A stretch of 7,520 nucleotides of DNA from Nitrososphaerota archaeon. GTDB lineage: Archaea > Thermoproteota > Nitrososphaeria > Nitrososphaerales > JAHFOH01. The stretch's first letter is position 1; the number at the start of each line of letters is the position of its first letter. Shown here piece after piece: positions 4,759-7,520 of the stretch. The stretch is taken from assembly GCA_023266955.1 (NCBI GenBank), contig JAHFOH010000060.1, forward strand, positions 1 through 7,520, written 5' to 3'. Position numbers and translations under genes: made by a program. Below the pieces are notes generated by a model. The model was not told the DNA's origin, did not search any database, and saw only the letters and a program-made list of their open reading frames with translations.

Positions 4759-4922
4759 TGGTCGACTACTCACTGCAGAACAGAGACGAATTCATCAAAA
4801 GACTCAAGTGGCTTCCGCCTCTAGAAAAGGACCCAGCTTGGAAGATGCTCAACCAGCCCGACGACTGGGGTGTCGAAGACGCATCTGAGAAGATTGATGA
4901 ATACCTTTACGGGGCTCCATAA
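4758..4922 (+). CDS. Small putative VapC antitoxin, 54 residues
   Basis: ATG 4758 uses the last base of the HEPN stop codon. An AGGAGG ribosome site (4741-4746), embedded in the HEPN codons, lies 11 bases upstream. The product is acidic and Trp/Pro-rich (Lys-Trp-Leu-Pro-Pro-Leu-Glu-Lys-Asp-Pro-Ala-Trp-Lys), then Asp-Asp-Trp-Gly-Val-Glu-Asp-Ala-Ser-Glu-Lys-Ile-Asp-Glu-Tyr-Leu-Tyr-Gly. The end looks like the extended toxin-wrapping tail of VapB antitoxins. No DNA-binding domain is present, so control probably comes from the operon's winged-helix protein. It is followed without any gap, in the same frame, by the VapC gene. Function is inferred from position; I do not recognise a named family. 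Confidence 0.7.
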   Translation: MVDYSLQNRDEFIKRLKWLPPLEKDPAWKMLNQPDDWGVEDASEKIDEYLYGAP

Positions 4923-5330
4923 TTGGCAGCGCTCATAGACACAAGCATCTTCGTCGCGGTAAGAAACAAGCGGGACAAAAACCACATCAGATCAAGACAA
5001 CTACTGGAAAAGGCTCTTCAAGGAGAGTACGGAAAACTCTACACATCAGACTATATAGCGGATGAAACCATAACCACGGCCCTGACTCGAACATATACCC
5101 ATCAGATCGCCATTAACACGGGTCGCCTCATAGTTGAATCACCAAGAATTGAAAAGATCTACGTCAGTCGAGAAGGATTCAACCTGGCTTGGGAAAAGTT
5201 CCAGAAGCTCAGGGGAAAATTCCTCCCCTTCACCGACTGTTCCTCCCTGTCACTAATTGAAGAACACGGCATAAACAGAATAATGAGTTTTGACTCCGAC
5301 TTCGACGGCCTAGTCACCAGAATACATTAG
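4923..5330 (+). CDS. vapC: VapC toxin, PIN-domain ribonuclease (module 3)
   Basis: This 135-residue PIN protein has the acidic set Asp6 (Leu-Ile-Asp-Thr-Ser), Glu48 (Ala-Asp-Glu-Thr-Ile), Asp105 (Phe-Thr-Asp-Cys-Ser-Ser) and Asp124/126 (Ser-Phe-Asp-Ser-Asp-Phe-Asp). The Phe-Thr-Asp-Cys-Ser-Ser form marks a different VapC branch from the other modules. The only usable start is TTG 4923, because the codon before it is the TAA that ends the small upstream gene in the same frame. Translation probably relies on ribosomes terminating there. It ends the four-gene operon that starts at 3902. Confidence 0.9.
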   Translation: MAALIDTSIFVAVRNKRDKNHIRSRQLLEKALQGEYGKLYTSDYIADETITTALTRTYTHQIAINTGRLIVESPRIEKIYVSREGFNLAWEKFQKLRGKFLPFTDCSSLSLIEEHGINRIMSFDSDFDGLVTRIH

Positions 5331-5401
5331 ATGATGAACCGTGGTCTATACGCAAATGACGGCATTGACGGTGACCCACGGCTCAGTCCTGACACTAAAA
5401 T

Positions 5402-5410
5402 GCTTAAGTA
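5402..5410 (+). promoter_or_regulatory. TATA-like box of module 4
   Basis: GCTTAAGTA lies 31-39 bases before the TTG at 5441, suggesting a short leader. The preceding 70 bases contain CCGTGG (5339-5344) and CCACGG (5375-5380), a distant inverted pair, but no compact operator like those of modules 1, 2, 3 and 5. Confidence 0.4.
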
Positions 5411-5440
5411 CTCCTCGAGCAAAGTCCGACTACAGAGAAG

Positions 5441-5662
5441 TTGTCTCAGGCCAAAGTCAAACGCAAAGGTCAGGTCACCATACCCGCGGAGCTCAGGAAC
5501 AAACTTGGAATTACAGAGGGAACCATCCTTAAGGTCCAGGAACACCCCGAAGGCATACTGCTACGTCCGCTGCCACCTGCCGAACCGGGCGAGGTTGTCG
5601 GCGAGGCTGAACATCGCAAACTGATAGAGGAGCTAGATAGGCTGCGTAGACGCTGGCGTTGA
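5441..5662 (+). CDS. vapB: VapB antitoxin, AbrB type (module 4)
   Basis: This 73-residue protein has the AbrB core Val-Lys-Arg-Lys-Gly-Gln-Val-Thr-Ile-Pro-Ala-Glu-Leu-Arg at about 6-19, then Lys-Leu-Gly-Ile and a Gly-Ile-Leu-Leu-Arg-Pro strand. This is the most canonical SpoVT/AbrB sequence in the window. A short tail with Glu-Leu-Asp-Arg-Leu-Arg-Arg-Arg-Trp-Arg is the presumed VapC contact. It starts with TTG at 5441; no ATG or GTG lies in frame closer to the conserved core. The stop overlaps the start of vapC in a TTGA arrangement, indicating tightly coupled translation. Confidence 0.86.
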   Translation: MSQAKVKRKGQVTIPAELRNKLGITEGTILKVQEHPEGILLRPLPPAEPGEVVGEAEHRKLIEELDRLRRRWR

Positions 5663-6054
5663 CGTCCATTTGCGACACCCGTCTTCTCCTGACCTTCAAG
5701 TTCCCTCCAACAGAGGATGTCCGAAGCAAAATACGTTCTCTCGTAGACGCAGAACTCAAGCGAAAGATAATCATTCCAGCCATAGTAATTGCAGAGTACA
5801 TCAAAATCGCTGGTAGGAGGGTAGGCCTGGAAGCCGCTTTAGCCCATATTTCCGAGCTTGAAGCAAGAGGAGCTTCCATAGCATCGATCGAGAGGGAGAT
5901 CGCTGTCATCGCAGGAAGGCTTCTCATGGCCCATCCCGTCGTCCCCATCGCCGACGCATTGATAGCCGCTACAGCCAAGGTAGTCGCCGCAAGCTACATC
6001 CTGAGCGATGACTCCCACTTCAAAATTCTCGGCACCAAGACAAGTTGGCTCTAA
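5659..6054 (+). CDS. vapC: VapC toxin, PIN-domain ribonuclease (module 4)
   Basis: This 131-residue PIN protein has Asp6 (Ile-Cys-Asp-Thr-Arg), Glu46 (Val-Ile-Ala-Glu-Tyr), Asp99 (Pro-Ile-Ala-Asp-Ala-Leu-Ile-Ala-Ala) and Asp117 (Leu-Ser-Asp-Asp-Ser-His-Phe). The set of acidic residues is complete. The motif Pro-Ile-Ala-Asp-Ala-Leu-Ile-Ala-Ala-Thr-Ala is common among archaeal VapCs. The Ala/Ile-rich helices are typical of the family. It starts at TTG 5659, within the TTGA that also ends vapB, a 4-base overlap. A weak start codon on the toxin would keep its level below the antitoxin's. Target RNA unknown. Confidence 0.9.
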   Translation: MTSICDTRLLLTFKFPPTEDVRSKIRSLVDAELKRKIIIPAIVIAEYIKIAGRRVGLEAALAHISELEARGASIASIEREIAVIAGRLLMAHPVVPIADALIAATAKVVAASYILSDDSHFKILGTKTSWL

Positions 6055-6224
6055 AGCCCTCGAGCTATCTTTCGGCACCCAGGGAAATCACGAACATAGG
6101 AAGCATAGCCAGAAGAAGGGCGGCCCTCGGTCATTCAGACGGTAGCGCCTGGTGCTGCCAATAGATGTCCTCTACGGTCTGCGTTACAGAGGCCAGACGG
6201 GCATTAGAACTGATTCAGTAACGA

Positions 6225-6243
6225 GAGCCCATGGCTGGGGCTC
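6225..6243. other. Hairpin in the gap before module 5
   Basis: GAGCCC (6225-6230) and GGGCTC (6238-6243) form a 6-base GC-rich stem with a 7-base loop. There is no T tract after it, so it is a weak candidate for terminating module 4. The rest of 6055-6273 holds a second loose inverted pair, CCTCT/AGAGG (6169-6192), and no gene. Confidence 0.35.
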
Positions 6244-6273
6244 CATCCTCAAACCCTGAAACGAATGCACGGG

Positions 6274-6295
6274 ATAAGGCACAAGCCTTATAATT
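6274..6295 (+). promoter_or_regulatory. Module 5 promoter with overlapping inverted repeat
   Basis: ATAAGGC (6274-6280) and GCCTTAT (6285-6291) form a perfect 7-base inverted repeat with spacer ACAA. Its right arm is part of the TATA box TTATAATT (6288-6295), 22-29 bases before ATG 6317. The message would be leaderless. Binding by the ribbon-helix-helix VapB would compete with TBP. Confidence 0.65.
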
Positions 6296-6316
6296 GCCAT
6301 AAATCCTATAATTATT

Positions 6317-6592
6317 ATGAAAGCCATGGCATCCACGACTGTCAGCATCTCGGACGAGCTACGGAGAGAGCTTCTGAAGGTGGCTGCAGAGCTTCAGGCC
6401 AAGATAGGAGAGAAGGTCGACTACGACCGGGTAATTCGATACATCCTCTCGAAGGCAATGAGGAACGAGGCGTCTTTGAGACAGGCATGCGCACCAGTCA
6501 CCGTGACCCGTGCGGAGGTTAGAAAGGAGATTCGGAAAGGACGATCTGAGGACAGAAGGCGGGAATTAGCCCTTGAACGCAGGTATTCCTAG
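6317..6592 (+). CDS. vapB: VapB antitoxin, ribbon-helix-helix type (module 5)
   Basis: This 91-residue protein has a beta ribbon Thr-Thr-Val-Ser-Ile-Ser (about 7-12), helix Asp-Glu-Leu-Arg-Arg-Glu-Leu-Leu-Lys-Val-Ala, a loop, and helix Asp-Tyr-Asp-Arg-Val-Ile-Arg-Tyr-Ile-Leu. This is a ribbon-helix-helix DNA-binding domain, not an AbrB fold. The basic/acidic C-terminal region with several Arg-Glu and Arg-Arg pairs would bind VapC. ATG 6317 is favoured because it falls where a leaderless message should start; ATG 6326 (Met-Ala-Ser-Thr-Thr) is possible. It overlaps vapC by 20 bases. The domain call rests on pattern only, since ribbon-helix-helix sequences vary greatly. Confidence 0.78.
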   Translation: MKAMASTTVSISDELRRELLKVAAELQAKIGEKVDYDRVIRYILSKAMRNEASLRQACAPVTVTRAEVRKEIRKGRSEDRRRELALERRYS

Positions 6593-7028
6593 TGGAACCT
6601 TTTCTCTTGATGGGGGGGTCCTCTTAGAGATGCTCTTAGGAACCTCCATGGGAGAACCAATAGTTGAAGCGTTGACTTCGAATTCCATCGTAGCCTACAC
6701 TTCACACGTGAACATAAGCGAGGCTGAGTATATACTATGCCGAAAGTTGGGGCCTGAGTTGGCCAGATCAAAAACAGGTGCACTAGTAAACTCCAACTAT
6801 GTCACCATTGTTGAAGCAGAGAAGTTGTACAGTATTGCGGCTGAGATCAAGTGTACTAGGGCCCTAGCATTAGCCGACTGCTACTGTCTAGCTCTAGCAA
6901 AGGCAACAGGATCAAACGCCCTTTTCGCTTTTTCAGAAGAAGAGTTGTTGAAGGAAATTTCTAGAAAGCCTTTTGATGTGGAAATTGTATTCTTGAAAGA
7001 CATCGTACCGAGAAGGCGAGCGGGTTAA
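6573..7028 (+). CDS. vapC: VapC toxin, PIN-domain ribonuclease (module 5)
   Basis: This 151-residue PIN protein has Asp13 (Ser-Leu-Asp-Gly-Gly), Glu50 (Ile-Ser-Glu-Ala-Glu) and Asp102 (Leu-Ala-Asp-Cys-Tyr). The fourth acidic position, usually Asp, lies in Phe-Ser-Glu-Glu-Glu, so Glu takes its place. The first motif has Gly-Gly instead of Thr-Gly or Thr-Ser. The C-terminal extension with Pro-Phe-Asp-Val-Glu-Ile-Val ends in Pro-Arg-Arg-Arg-Ala-Gly; the same extension survives in the remnant at 653-769. TTG 6573 is the assumed start, overlapping vapB by 20 bases; an ATG 19 codons further would lose the first Asp. Likely active, with some doubt because of the Glu substitution. Confidence 0.87.
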   Translation: MNAGIPSGTFSLDGGVLLEMLLGTSMGEPIVEALTSNSIVAYTSHVNISEAEYILCRKLGPELARSKTGALVNSNYVTIVEAEKLYSIAAEIKCTRALALADCYCLALAKATGSNALFAFSEEELLKEISRKPFDVEIVFLKDIVPRRRAG

Positions 7029-7091
7029 GACTCCTTCGTCAAGTACACCAATCAGATTGGAGACCGACCCGACTGCATTGAAACTTGAACC

Positions 7092-7263
7092 AAACGAAAC
7101 CCAAGACAACCGCGATCCGTATTCTTCATCCAGCGTCATGCGCCATGGAAGTGAATTTCGAAACGATAAATGATGCACTTTCTTCTGAACGAGAAGGGCT
7201 AAATGGAGAGGAAGCAGCATCCCGAAATAATTTCTTTTCTTCAAAAAAAATTTTTTTCAGAAG
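7092..7263 (+). repeat. Long direct repeat, right copy
   Basis: This is the partner of 354-521, same orientation, about 93% identical over the ungapped part. Here the tract is A8 followed by T7. It begins 63 bases after the vapC of module 5. A plus-strand frame from TTG 7085 to 7276 is open, and a minus-strand frame is open too; neither has a recognised product. Flanking sequence outside the two copies is unrelated by eye. Confidence 0.9.
7243..7257. terminator. A8/T7 tract, possible bidirectional terminator
   Basis: Eight A residues followed by seven T residues. In archaea a run of T in the non-template strand is enough to stop RNA polymerase, and this tract gives such a run in both directions. 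It is the first one after vapC of module 5. There is no hairpin besides the self-complementary tract. Confidence 0.4.
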
Positions 7264-7427
7264 TCAATCCTCTTAACGATGGGCGTGTCGCAGTACCCCT
7301 TACGCGCCGTTGCTGGCACCCCCATATTGAACTTGTTAATCGTTTTGATGATCGTATCCTTGCTGCCGCTTCCATAACCGTATAGACAGCTCTTCACGCA
7401 AGGGGGACGTCGGGTACAGTGAGACAT
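7257..7427 (-). other. Doubtful 56-residue open frame, possible gene fragment
   Basis: On the minus strand a frame with ATG at 7427 ends at a stop inside the right repeat copy. It contains Gly-Tyr-Gly-Ser-Gly-Ser-Lys-Asp-Thr-Ile-Ile-Lys-Thr-Ile-Asn-Lys-Phe and ends Ile-Val-Lys-Arg-Ile-Asp-Phe, which looks protein-like. A neighbouring frame upstream (Thr-Thr-Glu-Glu-Asp-His-Asn-Ile-Phe-Leu) also looks coding, so a frameshifted remnant is possible. I recognise no family. Nothing else is supported in 7264-7520. Confidence 0.25.
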
Positions 7428-7520
7428 CTGAAAGCATGAGGAATATGTTATGGTCTTCTTCTGTTGTACTGAAAGCCTTTCATGCAGCTAAGTAATGTCT
7501 GAAGGTGTTAGAACTAGCAG

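Noticed and set aside
1..7520. CRISPR array
   Set aside because: The only long repeat is a two-copy 170-base element 6.7 kb apart; no short regularly spaced repeats were seen.

Overview
The window reads as archaeal chromosomal DNA. The left edge carries a short protein with an archaeal type IV pilin (class III) signal sequence. Most genes have an AT-rich TATA-like box about 25-40 bases before the start codon, with little or no leader. Nearly every gene is a toxin-antitoxin (TA) component of a kind that is abundant in archaea. The lineage cannot be named from the sequence alone.

Layout. A pilin-like gene runs off the left edge on the minus strand (1-284). Next comes a degenerate zone with the first copy of a long direct repeat (354-521), the tail of a broken vapC (653-769) and a tRNA 3'-end fragment (766-797). 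A TA island follows. Module 1 is an AbrB-type VapB plus a PIN VapC (951-1581). After a 505-base gap with tRNA-like debris there is a lone Fic/Doc-family gene on the minus strand (2087-2497). Module 2 is AbrB-type VapB plus VapC (3000-3708). Module 3 is a four-gene operon (3902-5330): a winged-helix/nucleotidyltransferase (MNT) protein, a HEPN protein that looks shortened, a 54-residue putative antitoxin and a VapC. Module 4 is AbrB-type VapB plus VapC (5441-6054). Module 5 is a ribbon-helix-helix VapB plus VapC (6317-7028). The second copy of the direct repeat (7092-7263) closes the island, followed by about 250 bases with no convincing gene.

How the parts work together. In each paired module the antitoxin gene comes first and the toxin overlaps it or abuts it, as expected for translational coupling. 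The antitoxins carry different DNA-binding folds or none (AbrB, ribbon-helix-helix, winged helix fused to MNT, and one with no visible DNA-binding domain). Four promoters carry their own, mutually unrelated inverted repeat at or next to the TATA box or start codon, which fits separate autoregulation. By family knowledge the PIN proteins are Mg-dependent RNases held in check by their VapB partners, and MNT proteins neutralise HEPN toxins by AMP transfer.

The most notable points are: all the TA modules lie between two roughly 93% identical 170-base direct repeats; tRNA 3'-end fragments are scattered among them; the Fic/Doc protein lacks its motif histidine and has no visible antitoxin; and in module 3 antitoxin and toxin share one reading frame, separated by a single stop codon.
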